Shown here piece by piece: positions 31,811 through 39,457 of a stretch of 42,041 nt of DNA. Within the stretch, counting starts at the first letter, position 1. The number at the start of each line of letters is the position of its first letter. This DNA is from Candidatus Magasanikbacteria bacterium GW2011_GWA2_56_11. Lineage in GTDB: Bacteria > Patescibacteriota > Patescibacteriia > Magasanikbacterales > UBA922. Under the pieces are notes generated by a model, which ran no database searches, was not told the origin of the DNA, and saw only the letters and a list, made by a program, of their open reading frames with translations. Location of the stretch: the NCBI GenBank assembly GCA_001004885.1, contig LCRX01000006.1, positions 99,079 through 141,119 on the forward strand, written 5' to 3'. Position numbers and translations under genes: made by a program.

Positions 31811-33196
31811 ATGCCGATATACCCCGTAAGGAAGATCGTCCGCGCGCTTAACACTGCCAAGCGCTCAGCCGAATTTATCTTTAGGCGCAGCCAGGTCTCT
31901 CAGCTTTTTCCCCGACAGCGGGAACGATTGGGTAGAACACTTATTTTCTTAGCGGCCATAGCAGCCGGCGGTCTCATCGGGATCTGGCCGGACAATGCGG
32001 GCCGCGTTTCCAAGCTTTCTGCCGAGTCGCTGTCACATTTAGTCGCGTTTCCGGCCAGTGCCGGCGCAGAGGTGGACGCCCAGGCGCTTGATCAGCTGGC
32101 TAATCCGGACTTTTACTCCGGTTTGCCTGTGGGCAAGGTGGAACGGCAAGCGAGTGCCGACGCGTGGGGTACGGTCATTTTTCTGCCGCAGTACCATCGC
32201 CACCCTGGCAGCCAGGTGGAAGATCCGCGCAACGACAAGGGTGAAAGTACCCAGAGGGAGACCTACAAAATTCTGGAAAAAATACTGGCCAGCAAGGTGG
32301 TTGAGTTAGTCATGGTGGAAGGCGAACTGGCCGGGCCGGTACCCGAAGAAAAACGTGTTCCGGTCTCCGATCTGATGGAGAGGCGGCGTCAATTCGCGTC
32401 TGCCTACGAGAGGTTTGCCGCCGCCATCGGCCAGTATCCGGCAGATTCCGGTTTGCCGGATAAAATTATGCGCGCCGGAAAGGATAACATCGCCCGTCTC
32501 GACCGCGAACTGATGCTCCTGGGCGCGCCGTATGTGCTTTGGGCCGAAAATAAGCCTATTAAGCTCGTGGGCGGCGAGGTGGAGGCTACGCGCGAAGCCA
32601 GTAAGGAGATCGTGCGCGAACGCCTGTACCTAGAGGACCGGATGGCGTCATTGGCCCGTCCGGTAAGGAAAGTCAGTCTCAGCCGGCGGTTGCCGGTGGA
32701 AGGCCTGTTAAATATGAAAGTCCTAGAGCGCCTGATTGCCAAAAGAGCGCCAGTCCGGACGGCGAAAGTTTCGCCCGCGGACGACCTGGCGCGGCTGGGC
32801 GCCGAGGCCCGGAAGCGTAATCTGCCCGCGGTAGCCAGAGCAGCCGAGGATTTGGCCGCGGCCTGGAAAGGTCCGGACAAGAAGTCTGGCGCCGCCTCGT
32901 TGCCCTCGCGTGCGAACAATCCCTATCGCGGTATCTCGAACGTTTCCGCGCTTCGGGCGAAGCTCAAGGAGAATGACCGAAAAATAACCGCTACTATTAT
33001 TGAACGCCGCAATCGCGAAACGGCTGACAATCTAGTCGCGGCTATGAAAGAGAACGGACAGAATGTCGCCGGGCTGCAGTTCGGCGCCGGCCACGAGGCC
33101 GGGTTGGAGACAGAGCTCTTGTCGCGGGGGTTGAATGTGATTACAGTGACGCCGGAAACAGTGTCCAAAGGCAAACTCCGCGGGGAGCTTGACTGA
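31811..33196 (+). CDS. Membrane-anchored protein, possibly TIKI/TraB-ChaN-like
   Basis: A 461-residue protein. A basic N-terminus and one membrane segment (TLIFLAAIAAGGLIGIWP, about 43-60) anchor an outer domain. That domain opens with WGTVIFLPQYHRHPGS and a later VVELVMVEGELAGPV, and ends with ERRNRETADNLVAAMKENGQ and VAGLQFGAGHEAGLETELLS before GLNVITVTPE. A strand-then-H motif, a strand-then-E motif, an R-N/D helix and a late strand-GAGH motif are the hallmarks of the TIKI superfamily (TraB/PrgY, ChaN, EreA-like). Members are metal-dependent hydrolases or peptidase-like. The link is by motif order only. The middle (about 185-370) is charged and helical. Confidence 0.6.
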   Translation: MPIYPVRKIVRALNTAKRSAEFIFRRSQVSQLFPRQRERLGRTLIFLAAIAAGGLIGIWPDNAGRVSKLSAESLSHLVAFPASAGAEVDAQALDQLANPDFYSGLPVGKVERQASADAWGTVIFLPQYHRHPGSQVEDPRNDKGESTQRETYKILEKILASKVVELVMVEGELAGPVPEEKRVPVSDLMERRRQFASAYERFAAAIGQYPADSGLPDKIMRAGKDNIARLDRELMLLGAPYVLWAENKPIKLVGGEVEATREASKEIVRERLYLEDRMASLARPVRKVSLSRRLPVEGLLNMKVLERLIAKRAPVRTAKVSPADDLARLGAEARKRNLPAVARAAEDLAAAWKGPDKKSGAASLPSRANNPYRGISNVSALRAKLKENDRKITATIIERRNRETADNLVAAMKENGQNVAGLQFGAGHEAGLETELLSRGLNVITVTPETVSKGKLRGELD

Positions 33197-33236
33197 CCGT
33201 CGGGTAAACGGCGCGACGGCAAAAAAGCAATCACCA

Positions 33237-33261
33237 AAAACGGCGCCACTGGCGCCGTTTT
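33237..33261. terminator. Bidirectional terminator
   Basis: AAAACGGCGCC (33237-33247) and GGCGCCGTTTT (33251-33261) pair perfectly around ACT. It lies between the convergent TIKI-like and LysM-repeat genes. Confidence 0.85.
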
Positions 33262-33282
33262 GAGCTGTCCCGCGCAGGGCCT

Positions 33283-34059
33283 TTATTGCCGGTTGTCAAA
33301 GACTTCCTGCAGGATGATCAAATCTTTCAGATCCGTGTCGTCGCCGTCATTAAACAACTCCGAGAGCACGATTAGGTCCCCCAGATTGGAGTCGCCTAAT
33401 ATGTTGCCCGTGCCTACGCCTCCGCCGTCAGCGGGCAGTCTCAGCCGCTGTCCCGGGAAGATAACGTCCGGATCCTCTATGTCATTGAGTTCCGCTATCT
33501 CGTCGAAACGGCTCGCGTCGCCCAGGAATTCCTCGGCAATGCCGCTTAACGTGTCGCCGGACTCAACCACCACTGTGCGCCGTCCCCCGATGACTCCGCT
33601 CGTCAGTCCGTCATTGAAGAGCGCCTCGAGGATGATGAGATCTCCGATGTCAGTGCCGTCTCCCCCGTCGCCCAGATTTAAGCCGCTGCCGTCCTCCCCG
33701 TCATTGAAGAGCGCCTCGAGGATGATGAGATCTCCCAGGTTCGACTGGCCGCCTCCGCTGCCGCCGAGTACGCCGCCGTCATCTCCCATTAGCGCCTCGA
33801 GGACTACCAAGTCTTCCAGGTTTATGTCGCCACCCAGATCCAGTCCGTTGTCGCCGTTGAACACGCCGTCTTCGTCGTCAAACAGCGCCGAGATAACGAA
33901 GAGATCGCTCAAGTTGCTACTGCCACCCAGCAAGCCGCTCATGTCAGTCTCCTCCCGGGCCGCGCCCGCGTTCGGGACAGAGACGACAAAAGTCATCACA
34001 GCCGCGGTGGTGAGGCCGAGCAAAGCGGCACTGACTTTTTTAAAGGTTTCGCGTAGCAT
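33283..34059 (-). CDS. Secreted LysM protein with six copies of a DL[IV][IV]LxxLF-type repeat
   Basis: 258 residues from MLRETFKKVSAALLG; a longer frame to 34242 only reads the R2 repeat backwards. A signal peptide (1-34, ending NAGA) precedes four acidic repeats at about 48-63, 79-94, 106-121 and 136-151, such as SNLGDLIILEALFNDG and TDIGDLIILEALFNDG. A LysM domain follows (about 162-208: VESGDTLSGIAEEFLG and PGQRLRLP), then two more repeats (224-239, 242-257). The Gly/Asp-rich spacers could bind calcium. LysM suggests attachment to peptidoglycan. Repeats 3 and 4 share 38 identical bases (33608-33645, 33698-33735), so they arose by recent duplication. It lies 10 bases after the sigma factor stop and may be its target or partner. 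Confidence 0.85.
   Translation of the reverse strand: MLRETFKKVSAALLGLTTAAVMTFVVSVPNAGAAREETDMSGLLGGSSNLSDLFVISALFDDEDGVFNGDNGLDLGGDINLEDLVVLEALMGDDGGVLGGSGGGQSNLGDLIILEALFNDGEDGSGLNLGDGGDGTDIGDLIILEALFNDGLTSGVIGGRRTVVVESGDTLSGIAEEFLGDASRFDEIAELNDIEDPDVIFPGQRLRLPADGGGVGTGNILGDSNLGDLIVLSELFNDGDDTDLKDLIILQEVFDNRQ
33608..33735 (-). repeat. Tandem coding repeat (90-base period)
   Basis: A 38-base sequence occurs identically at 33608-33645 and 33698-33735. It encodes the core of repeats 3 and 4 of the LysM protein. The exact identity against the divergence of the other repeats implies recent duplication or conversion. Confidence 0.9.
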
Positions 34060-34069
34060 ATATTTGCGG

Positions 34070-34774
34070 TTAGAGTGTTTGAAAACTAGAACCCATCTCA
34101 AAAATAATTCCGAGACAATTTTGGCCTGCTTCGAGCGAAAATTGTCCGGGTTGAGGAGGCATAGTGGTACTATGGCGACGAGAGCCGGACAATTTGCAGC
34201 CGGAACAGGTGCAAAATTGAGCCGGAAGGGTGTCCAGTTCATAGCTCAAAGCCGACTTAGCCCGGCGTAAGAGCGTTTTGACCGTGTTGAGCGGCAGACC
34301 GAGTTTGCCCGCTATCTCATCGTAAGTCAGACCCTGCCAGTAATAAAGCCTCAGTACGATGCGATACTTCGAAGGCAAATGGTTGAGCCCGTTATGCAGG
34401 TCTATGCGGCGTTCGATTTCCGGACCGTTCAGGTTTTCGCCGTCATGACCCGCGGACAGGGCCGCGTTTTTTCTGGCCTGCTTTCCGGCCTGCTCGCGCT
34501 GCTGTCGGCGCAGCCAATCGTAGACCGTCCGCTTCACAATAGTAAAAAGCCAGGTAGAAAATCTTTTTTGGTCATCATAGCTGGACAGGGCCTGGTAAAG
34601 TTTGATAAAAGATTCCTGCGCCAAATCAGCGGCATCAGACTCATTGCCGACGAAACGGAATATATAATGGCGCACGGCTCTGTCGTAGGCCCCCATTATC
34701 TGGCCAAAGGCTTCCAGGTCTCCCTCGCGCGCGCGGCGAATAAGGGCGTCTGGTACGCTAACGTGTAACGGCAT
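34070..34774 (-). CDS. ECF-type sigma factor with a repeat-derived C-terminus
   Basis: 234 residues. Region 2 (about 10-90) holds YDRAVRHYIFRFVGNESDAA, DLAQESFIKLYQALSSYD and FSTWLFTIVKRTVYDWLRR. Region 4 (about 125-180) holds LNHLPSKYRIVLRLYYWQGL, TYDEIAGKLGLPLNTVKTLL and RRAKSALSYEL. No sigma 3 domain, hence ECF type. From about residue 184 to the end (PAQFCTCSGCKLSGSRRHST onward) the sequence is encoded by R2 copy B read on the minus strand. The sigma fold ends just before it, so the protein is probably functional with a foreign 51-residue tail. No recognisable anti-sigma factor is adjacent; the secreted repeat protein follows at once. Confidence 0.9.
   Translation of the reverse strand: MPLHVSVPDALIRRAREGDLEAFGQIMGAYDRAVRHYIFRFVGNESDAADLAQESFIKLYQALSSYDDQKRFSTWLFTIVKRTVYDWLRRQQREQAGKQARKNAALSAGHDGENLNGPEIERRIDLHNGLNHLPSKYRIVLRLYYWQGLTYDEIAGKLGLPLNTVKTLLRRAKSALSYELDTLPAQFCTCSGCKLSGSRRHSTTMPPQPGQFSLEAGQNCLGIIFEMGSSFQTL
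34087..34228 (+). repeat. R2 palindromic repeat, copy B
   Basis: 142 bases, differing from 17361-17503 at only a few positions (around CATCTC/CATCCC and TTTTGGCCTGCTT/TTTTGTGCCTGTTT). Same palindromic centre CATAGT-GGT-ACTATG (34160-34174). It forms the 3' end of the sigma factor gene on the opposite strand. Confidence 0.9.
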
Positions 34775-34887
34775 AGTGTAGGCGGTTGCACGATTTTTGA
34801 CGGCGCTGCCATGAATGACTTACGCCAGGCATCAGTCTTCCCGTCAGTTTTTTCGCGCGCCTCTGGCGGCGCGGCGTAAACAAACAA

Positions 34888-34912
34888 GCGGAGGACGCGC
34901 CTCCGCCTTTTT
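34888..34912. terminator. Terminator after the GT2 gene
   Basis: GCGGAGG (34888-34894) and CCTCCGC (34900-34906) pair around ACGCG. A T5 run follows on the plus strand, and a TTGTTTGTTT tract on the minus strand. The minus-strand GT2 gene (stop 34934) is the likely user. Confidence 0.6.
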
Positions 34913-34933
34913 ACTCCGCGTCTCCGGCCGGGA

Positions 34934-35617
34934 TTAGCGCCGAAAGCGGTGCTTGAGTATCACCGCTACCGCGGCAATTCCGTCATGAAAACGGATTTTT
35001 TTACCCTCCGCGAATGTCCGGGGATGATAACTGATCGGGATTTCACGAATAACGCTCCCCTGCCGGAGCAGCTTGGCCGTTACTTCCTCGCAAAAAGAAA
35101 ACCTGTCGGATTCAACCTGCAAACACCGCAGAGCCGCGGCGTTAAACAGTTTGTAGCAAGTGTTGACGTCTGTCAGCCGGCTGCCGAAGAGCAGATTCAT
35201 CAGCGCTGTGATTAGTCGCCCGCCGTAATAGTAGCGCCGGCTGGAGCGCGAGTTGGGCTGCAGGTTGCGCGAACCGTAAACAGCGTCGGCCCGGCTCTCC
35301 TGGAGCGCGCGCAGCAGCCGGCCGTAATCGGCCGGATCATATTCGAGATCCGCGTCTTGGACGATGATCCAGCGGCCGGTGGCCCGCTCCAGGCCGCTCC
35401 GGACAGCCGCGCCCTTACCCCGGTTTTTTTCGTGCAGTACCACGGTGTGCCGGCCGGAAAGCTGGCGCAGGTACTCGCGCGAGCCGTCGGTGGAACCGTC
35501 GTCAACGAGGATGATCTCTTTGACGACGGGAATTTTCGCCTCCTCCACGCGCCGAATTATCTCGGCGATCGTCGCCAGTTCGTTATAAACCGGAATGATG
35601 ACGGACAGTTTTTCCAT
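34934..35617 (-). CDS. GT2 glycosyltransferase, DPM1/DpmA-like
   Basis: A 227-residue soluble GT-A enzyme. Seen are SVIIPVYNELATIAEIIRRV (1-24), EIILVDDGSTDGSREYL, VVLHEKNRGKGAAVRSGLE, the metal-binding IIVQDADLEYDPADYGRLL and VYGSRNL. The C-terminal SYHPRTFAEGKKIRFHDGIA is typical of the family that makes polyprenyl-phosphate sugars. Such donors would feed the GT-C enzymes in the window. It follows the 587-aa membrane protein gene by about 70 bases in the same direction. Confidence 0.9.
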   Translation of the reverse strand: MEKLSVIIPVYNELATIAEIIRRVEEAKIPVVKEIILVDDGSTDGSREYLRQLSGRHTVVLHEKNRGKGAAVRSGLERATGRWIIVQDADLEYDPADYGRLLRALQESRADAVYGSRNLQPNSRSSRRYYYGGRLITALMNLLFGSRLTDVNTCYKLFNAAALRCLQVESDRFSFCEEVTAKLLRQGSVIREIPISYHPRTFAEGKKIRFHDGIAAVAVILKHRFRR

Positions 35618-35690
35618 AGTGTGCCTCTCGACCTACCCCCGAAATAATTATGAGCCGTTTGGAGGCGGAAGTTATTTTTGGGAGCAGCCG

Positions 35691-37274
35691 CTAGAGTTCC
35701 CGGATGTCAAAACGGCTCCGGGGAATTTCGTATTCGCCGATCAGTGCCGCCTGGCCGGGAGTGCGGCGGGCAAAAATAATGAAAGAGTCGTCAACAAATA
35801 CCGGCGCCCAAGCCGGATCGTCTAACCGGCGGACAATAAAGGGAATTGCCGGGCCGGTCTTTTTTTTGAATGAAAGCAAAATGGTTTGAAAGTCGTAGTC
35901 TTTCAGCGCTGTCTCCCAGACGGCCTCATCCTGGCGGATTGGGCGGTAAGTGTTTCGCAGAAAATCTTCGGGGTAGGCTTCGGGCCGGTTGTCCACAAAA
36001 GGGCGCCATTGGGGGAAGAGATAATAAATGACGTATCCGCCGCTGTCAAAGTCGTGGAATAGCGGACCGGCAGCGTTTGATTGCGCCAGGAACAACGCCG
36101 CCTCCCGGTGGCCGTCGTTGTTGAGACCCACACCCCAGGCTTGTCCGGCAGCCGGCAGCCGGCCCCAGTTCAGGGCTGCCGTGAGAACCACCACCGCCAG
36201 GCCGCCGGCCGCAAACTCCCGCCGCCGCAGCGGCCGGGCCAGACGCCGGGCGAGACTCCCCGCCGTATCCCGCAGGGCCCAGGCCAAGAGGGGCAGCATG
36301 ATGAGGCCGTACATGGTGAGGTTGCGTATCATTTGCCAGCCGGTCGCGCTAAAAAAAGCGGCGATGAGGAAAAATACCAACGGCCAGCCGCGCGCGGCAA
36401 AAATTTTATTGAGCGCGTAAAGCAGCCAAAAAACAACCAGGCTAATGACAAAAGTTTTCAGCCGCGCCGAGTCGAGCCCGGCTGCGGCCGCTTCGTGTAG
36501 CGGCAGCATTTCATTAACAGGCAGTCCAAAGTGGCTCATTATTTGCAGCGGATAGAGATACATTCTCGCTCCAAACGGATTGATCAGACCTCCAGCCAAG
36601 GCCCCGGCCAAATACAGCGAGACGGCCCGGATTTTTTCTCGCGACCGTTCGGTTATCGCCGCCGCCAGGAACAGCCCGATCAGGGCAAACCCGTAAATAT
36701 AATAGATATGCAGGTTGACCCACAGACCGAAAAGGGGCGCCGCTGTCCATAGGGTCCAGGCTTTTGCCCTGGCTTGGTGCCAGGCAAGCAGGACGGAAAA
36801 GACAATACCGAGGAACAAATAGCTAAACAGTTCTGGCCTCACTTCCCGTCGGTCAGCTATGAGCGGCATGAGAAAAAAAGCGGCGGCGGCGCTGGGCCAA
36901 AAGCCTGCTTGGCGCCCGCCGGCCAGGAAAAAAAACAGAAAAGCGGCTGAACTAAGAAGCGCGCCCGCTATGGTGAGCGCGTTAAATCCGCCCGCGAGCC
37001 AGACCAGATAAAAAAATAACCCGCTGGCCCAATGATGATTGACGAAAGGGGCGTCGGGGAAGGTGTAGGAATAATAATTGCTGTCCAAAAGACTCCGGAA
37101 CGACTCCCCTGCCCGCACCGAGGCGAGGATTATCTCTCCGTTTTTGAGGTGCCGGCCCAGATCTCCGTGCGTGAGATCAACCGGGCGCACCAGCAAAAAA
37201 CCGTACCAGGCGAACAGAAAAACAAAGGCGGCTAGTTTGTACGGCTGAAGTTTGGCGGGGAAAGAAAAAAACAT
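35691..37274 (-). CDS. Large polytopic membrane protein, likely GT-C glycosyltransferase
   Basis: From the ATG at 37274 the product is 527 residues (MFFSFPAKLQPYKLAAFVFL). An in-frame start at 37454 adds 60 non-conserved residues and its codon overlaps a plus-strand promoter, so I prefer 37274. About ten to twelve helices follow a first outer loop with DLTHGDLGRHLKNGE and FVNHHWASGLFFYLVWLAGG. The soluble tail has HDFDSGGYVIYYLFPQWRPF and VDNRPEAYPEDFL. The layout is that of GT-C-like proteins, with acids in loop 1, but no named family is certain. Confidence 0.75.
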   Translation of the reverse strand: MFFSFPAKLQPYKLAAFVFLFAWYGFLLVRPVDLTHGDLGRHLKNGEIILASVRAGESFRSLLDSNYYSYTFPDAPFVNHHWASGLFFYLVWLAGGFNALTIAGALLSSAAFLFFFLAGGRQAGFWPSAAAAFFLMPLIADRREVRPELFSYLFLGIVFSVLLAWHQARAKAWTLWTAAPLFGLWVNLHIYYIYGFALIGLFLAAAITERSREKIRAVSLYLAGALAGGLINPFGARMYLYPLQIMSHFGLPVNEMLPLHEAAAAGLDSARLKTFVISLVVFWLLYALNKIFAARGWPLVFFLIAAFFSATGWQMIRNLTMYGLIMLPLLAWALRDTAGSLARRLARPLRRREFAAGGLAVVVLTAALNWGRLPAAGQAWGVGLNNDGHREAALFLAQSNAAGPLFHDFDSGGYVIYYLFPQWRPFVDNRPEAYPEDFLRNTYRPIRQDEAVWETALKDYDFQTILLSFKKKTGPAIPFIVRRLDDPAWAPVFVDDSFIIFARRTPGQAALIGEYEIPRSRFDIREL

Positions 37275-37447
37275 ATCCGCGGGTGTCCCGGCGATCGATT
37301 CTTGACGGATAGTATGCCCGCCGTCTTTGGCGTTGTCAATCGCGGTTCCGGCCGGCTGCCGGCGCCAGTTGCCGGCAGGCAGGGAGTGCGTTATGAGCTT
37401 GTTTGCGTGGCTAAACGGCCATAAACTAAAATCGTTACTGTTTCCCA

Positions 37448-37476
37448 TTGACAAAACAGGCTGAATACCCTAGAAT
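37448..37476 (+). promoter_or_regulatory. Promoter of the GT4 gene
   Basis: -35 TTGACA (37448-37453), 17-base spacer, -10 TAGAAT (37471-37476). The start near 37483 lies immediately before R1 copy 2, which would be the mRNA leader. Confidence 0.7.
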
Positions 37477-37488
37477 TGACAGATTATA

Positions 37489-37648
37489 GAATTGATAGTG
37501 AGTTATCAGCAATTCTATTCTCTAAGTCGAGCCGAAACATAGACTGATTTTCACGGCACCAATGTCTGAGCCTATTAAGAGCGAGTTTTGGTGCCGTGAA
37601 AATCAGTCTATGTTTGAGGCGAAAAGGGGGAAACTCGCTGTGAGTTCA
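37489..37648 (+). repeat. R1 structured repeat, copy 2
   Basis: 160 bases matching 20338-20501. The 32-base arm (37531-37562) pairs with 37588-37620, with one bulge near the base. Compared with copy 1, the loss of CA in one arm is matched by loss of TG in the other, and the imperfect CG/TA step becomes a perfect CA/TG. AGCGAGTTT (37580-37588) in the loop is again complementary to AAACTCGCT (37631-37639). It ends 29 bases before the GT4 start codon. Confidence 0.9.
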
Positions 37649-37677
37649 TAAACATTCGCGAACCCAGATATCTCTCC

Positions 37678-38898
37678 ATGCGTATACTTTCCAACATCTT
37701 TTCCACTAACATGCCGGATGCGGAAGAATTTTCCCAGGGAGGACCGGCTAATTTTGCCCAGCTGTTTACCCGTTACCTTGTTTCCGAAACAAAGCACAAT
37801 CTGATCGGCCTGCTGTTTGAGAGCGCAGTTTTGGGACCGGTGAAATGCCGAAAAATTTATTCCTTCCAGCAATGCGATTACTACCGCCTGCGGGTTTTAA
37901 AACCCGCGCTCAAGGCTATTGCCGCGGCAAAAAATAAGCTCCAGCCGGAAACAGTATTTAAAAAACCCATTGATCAGATCGTAAAGCTGATAGAGGCGGA
38001 AAAACCGGACGTTATTTTTTTGAACGGATTCGGCATCTATAATTGGATGCTCCTAAAAGCCGGCGAAATTACGCAAACGCCGGTGATCATCCAGCACGCC
38101 GGCATATGGACAAAAGAGCTTTCTGTCCACAAAAAGTTTTACTCGGCGGAAGGCAGGAGAATAATGGAAAAGATGGAGCGGGATTCCACCAGAATAGCGG
38201 CGCGCGAAATATTTCTCAACGAATGGAGCCGGGAAGAATACCGCCAATTGATCGCCAAGGTGGATCTCAAAAAAACCAGCGTGGTCCCGCTGCCTTTTGA
38301 TTTTGCTTCATTCAAAAAATTAAGCGCCGAAAATAAAACCCAGCTGTTTAACTTTGATAAGAAATTGTTCCATATCGGAATTATCGCCCGGTGGGACGAA
38401 ATTAAAAATCACCGGGCGGTTTTGTCTCTGGCAAAAGAGGCCAAAAAGAAAAACCTGCCCTGGCTTTTTCACGCGGTAACCAATATTCCCGAAACTGGCG
38501 GCTACGAAAAAGAAAGAGAGAAATATTGCCGGCATGTAGACGTCATTCCCCCTCTCGAAAGAGGAACCATATCGCAGTTTTGCCGAGCGGTTGACCTGCT
38601 GATATTGCCGTCAATCTTCGATGTTTCCCCGACCGTTGTTTTGGAGGCTATCGCCCTGAATACCCCTATTGTCATCTCCCCCCAGGTTGGTTTTGCCCGT
38701 GAATTCAGGATTCATGGCGCGAAAAAATGGATAATTGATTTCCATGATACTGCCGCCGCGGTGAACCGCGTCGAAAATCTTCTGGGTCAAAAAATGCCAA
38801 AATTATTGGCCAGAGAAATCAAACTCAATCACGGGCACAAAAAGGTTTTCGCCGAGTATATAAAAATATTCAAAAAAACGGTCGCGAAATCGGCGTAA
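37678..38898 (+). CDS. GT4-family glycosyltransferase
   Basis: A 406-residue GT-B enzyme. The N-terminal domain opens MRILSNIFSTNMPDAEEFSQ and GGPANFAQLF (acceptor-side glycine-rich loop). The donor-side domain has HIGIIARWDEIKNHRAVLSL, then VIPPLERGTISQFCRAVDLL and SIFDVSPTVVLEAIALNTPI with the E-x7-E-like nucleotide-sugar motif. It would add a sugar to a lipid-linked or surface glycan. Codon use looks more AT-rich than in the genes to the left, which may mark transfer. Its leader is the R1 element. Confidence 0.88.
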   Translation: MRILSNIFSTNMPDAEEFSQGGPANFAQLFTRYLVSETKHNLIGLLFESAVLGPVKCRKIYSFQQCDYYRLRVLKPALKAIAAAKNKLQPETVFKKPIDQIVKLIEAEKPDVIFLNGFGIYNWMLLKAGEITQTPVIIQHAGIWTKELSVHKKFYSAEGRRIMEKMERDSTRIAAREIFLNEWSREEYRQLIAKVDLKKTSVVPLPFDFASFKKLSAENKTQLFNFDKKLFHIGIIARWDEIKNHRAVLSLAKEAKKKNLPWLFHAVTNIPETGGYEKEREKYCRHVDVIPPLERGTISQFCRAVDLLILPSIFDVSPTVVLEAIALNTPIVISPQVGFAREFRIHGAKKWIIDFHDTAAAVNRVENLLGQKMPKLLAREIKLNHGHKKVFAEYIKIFKKTVAKSA

Positions 38899-38945
38899 GA
38901 AACGTCCGCGGCCAGTCTCGTTTTTGTATTCCGGGAACATTTGGT

Positions 38946-38979
38946 AAAAAAATAATGGCTCAATGGAGCCATTATTTTT
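38946..38979 (+). terminator. Terminator of the GT4 gene
   Basis: AATAATGGCTC (38951-38961) and GAGCCATTATT (38966-38976) pair perfectly, flanked by A5 and T5. Confidence 0.85.
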
Positions 38980-39086
38980 GCCCGGCCGGGCCGGAAACGC
39001 CGCTATCTTAAGTTATATTAGCGCCGCCCGCGTGCTTCTAGTTTCGTTGTCGTTATGGGCGGCAAGCGTGAAAATACCCCGGGCAG

Positions 39087-39115
39087 TTGACAATCTTGAG
39101 CAAATAATGTATAAT
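39087..39115 (+). promoter_or_regulatory. Consensus promoter of the cold-shock gene
   Basis: Perfect TTGACA (39087-39092), 17-base spacer and perfect TATAAT (39110-39115). The leader is about 77 bases, as is usual for cold-shock genes whose leaders act as thermosensors. Between 38980 and 39086 I see nothing else. Confidence 0.9.
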
Positions 39116-39198
39116 TAAGCCTACAAAATATCCTTAGAAAATTAGTCGGCCTTCTTCAGTGATATTTTTTGTCTCTTATCCATTAGATACAGTTCCAT

Positions 39199-39399
39199 AT
39201 GAAAGGTACAGTCAAAACCTTGGTGGTTGATAAGCACTTTGGCTTTATCACCCCCGAAGACGGATCGAAAGACGTTTTCTTCCACGAAGGCGGACTCGTC
39301 GGAGTCCAGTTCGGCGATTTGAAGATCGGCGACGTGGTAAGCTTTGACGTTGAGCAGTCCGAAAAAGGACCTCGCGCGGTCAACGTCGTCTTGGCCTAA
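39199..39399 (+). CDS. Cold-shock domain protein (CspA family)
   Basis: A 66-residue single cold-shock domain. RNP1 is HFGFITPE (normally KGFGFI) and RNP2 is DVFFHEGG (normally VFVHF), followed by VSFDVEQSEKGPRAVNVVLA. The usual Lys-Gly before FGFI is replaced by Lys-His. It binds single-stranded nucleic acid and melts RNA secondary structure. A very strong promoter and terminator imply an abundant monocistronic product. Confidence 0.95.
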   Translation: MKGTVKTLVVDKHFGFITPEDGSKDVFFHEGGLVGVQFGDLKIGDVVSFDVEQSEKGPRAVNVVLA

Positions 39400-39416
39400 T
39401 AGCCTCGATCTGCTTG

Positions 39417-39450
39417 CACCCCGTACCACCTCGGTACGGGGTGTTTTGTT
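39417..39450 (+). terminator. Terminator of the cold-shock gene
   Basis: CACCCCGTACC (39417-39427) and GGTACGGGGTG (39433-39443) pair around ACCTC, followed by TTTTGTT. Confidence 0.9.
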
Positions 39451-39457
39451 AAACAGT

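Larger units (their letters stand above)
37275..37677. other. Divergent region with promoter and R1
   Basis: About 400 bases between two divergent genes. It holds the plus-strand promoter (37448-37476) and R1 copy 2 (37489-37648). I see no gene or other structure in 37275-37447, apart from the unlikely N-terminal extension of the membrane protein. Confidence 0.6.

Noticed and set aside
33260-34270. A 336-codon plus-strand open frame
   Set aside because: It is antisense to the LysM-repeat gene and R2 copy B. Its serine/proline-rich sequence is the complement of the Gly/Asp/Leu repeats, and no family is recognisable.
20338-37648. R1 as a CRISPR-like or retron element
   Set aside because: There are only two copies 17 kb apart with no spacer array, no Cas genes and no reverse transcriptase in the window.
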